Assembly: GCF_000577335.1 (NCBI RefSeq)
Contig: NZ_CBYL010000019.1
Coordinates: 1 to 63,525, forward strand
Length of the DNA stretch: 63,525 bases
Reading direction: 5' to 3'
Source of the DNA: Faecalispora jeddahensis
GTDB lineage: Bacteria > Bacillota > Clostridia > Oscillospirales > Acutalibacteraceae
Under the pieces are notes generated by a model. It did no database searches. It had not been told where the DNA came from and saw only the letters and a list, made by a program, of their open reading frames with translations. This document shows positions 63,509 to 63,525 of this stretch, one piece after another (position 1 is the first letter of the stretch; each line of letters begins with the position of its first letter). The position numbers and the translations under genes are program-made.

Positions 63509-63525
63509 TAAAAAGCTGTTGATTT
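63509..63525. repeat. edge of another palindromic element copy
   Basis: AAAAAGCTGTTGATTT matches the start of the copy at 58002; the window ends here. Confidence 0.45.

Noticed and set aside
63449-63525. purine or ZTP riboswitch before purC
   Set aside because: No aptamer sequence is visible in the short leader; a longer upstream view could change this.

Overview
This window looks like a chromosomal segment of an anaerobic, low-to-mid GC Firmicute of class Clostridia (probably Oscillospiraceae-like). The evidence is the gene order hprK-murB-rapZ-whiA-dnaE-pfkA, pyruvate formate-lyase with a ZTP ('pfl') riboswitch, frequent TTG starts behind strong AGGAGG sites, and the FeS-type PurF. Family assignments come from reading motifs by eye; no database search was possible.

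Layout. 1-1.4 kb: an NRAMP-related transporter. 1.4-10.1 kb (minus): a core operon hprK-murB-rapZ-whiA-dnaE-pfkA, without the yvcK gene that usually sits between rapZ and whiA. 10.3-10.6 kb: a tandem array of ~123-bp structured repeats; a second array of the same family lies at 19.8-20.1 kb. 11-20 kb: a glycosyltransferase, a TraX-like membrane protein, secD-secF, a broken small gene, an aminotransferase, asnS and tRNA-Ser(GGA). 20.4-20.9 kb: an AP2-domain protein. 21.1-32.6 kb: a pectin/oligogalacturonide utilisation locus (kduD, kduI, GntR regulator, a sugar ABC importer without its ATPase, GH28, GH105, a TIM-barrel isomerase and a LacI regulator). A near-identical 20-bp operator lies before both kduI and gntR. 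33-36.2 kb: pflB-pflA behind a promoter, ZTP riboswitch and terminator. 36.4-39.5 kb: metE (one frameshift) and metF.

39.62-54.58 kb is an integrated mobile element bounded by identical 32-bp direct repeats that include the 3' end of guaA. It has an integrase next to one end, a lambda-like divergent repressor/cro switch with three operators, a Rha-type regulator, and a tail-chaperone gene with a textbook -1 frameshift site. It also has a tape-measure gene, a sigma factor, and a structured RNA with its own promoter. It lacks recognisable terminase, portal, capsid, lysis and conjugation genes, so I read it as a deleted prophage. Its right end carries AT-rich cargo: an MqsR-like toxin, an MqsA-like antitoxin and a SecB-like chaperone (a tripartite toxin-antitoxin-chaperone module), facing an FRG-domain gene next to the attachment site. 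I judge this the best candidate for an interesting system, probably prophage-borne phage defence or element maintenance.

54.6-63.5 kb (minus): purC-purF-purB-purA-glmS-guaA, which supplies IMP, AMP, GMP and glucosamine-6-phosphate. Short palindromic MITE-like elements sit in several gaps here and in the pectin locus.
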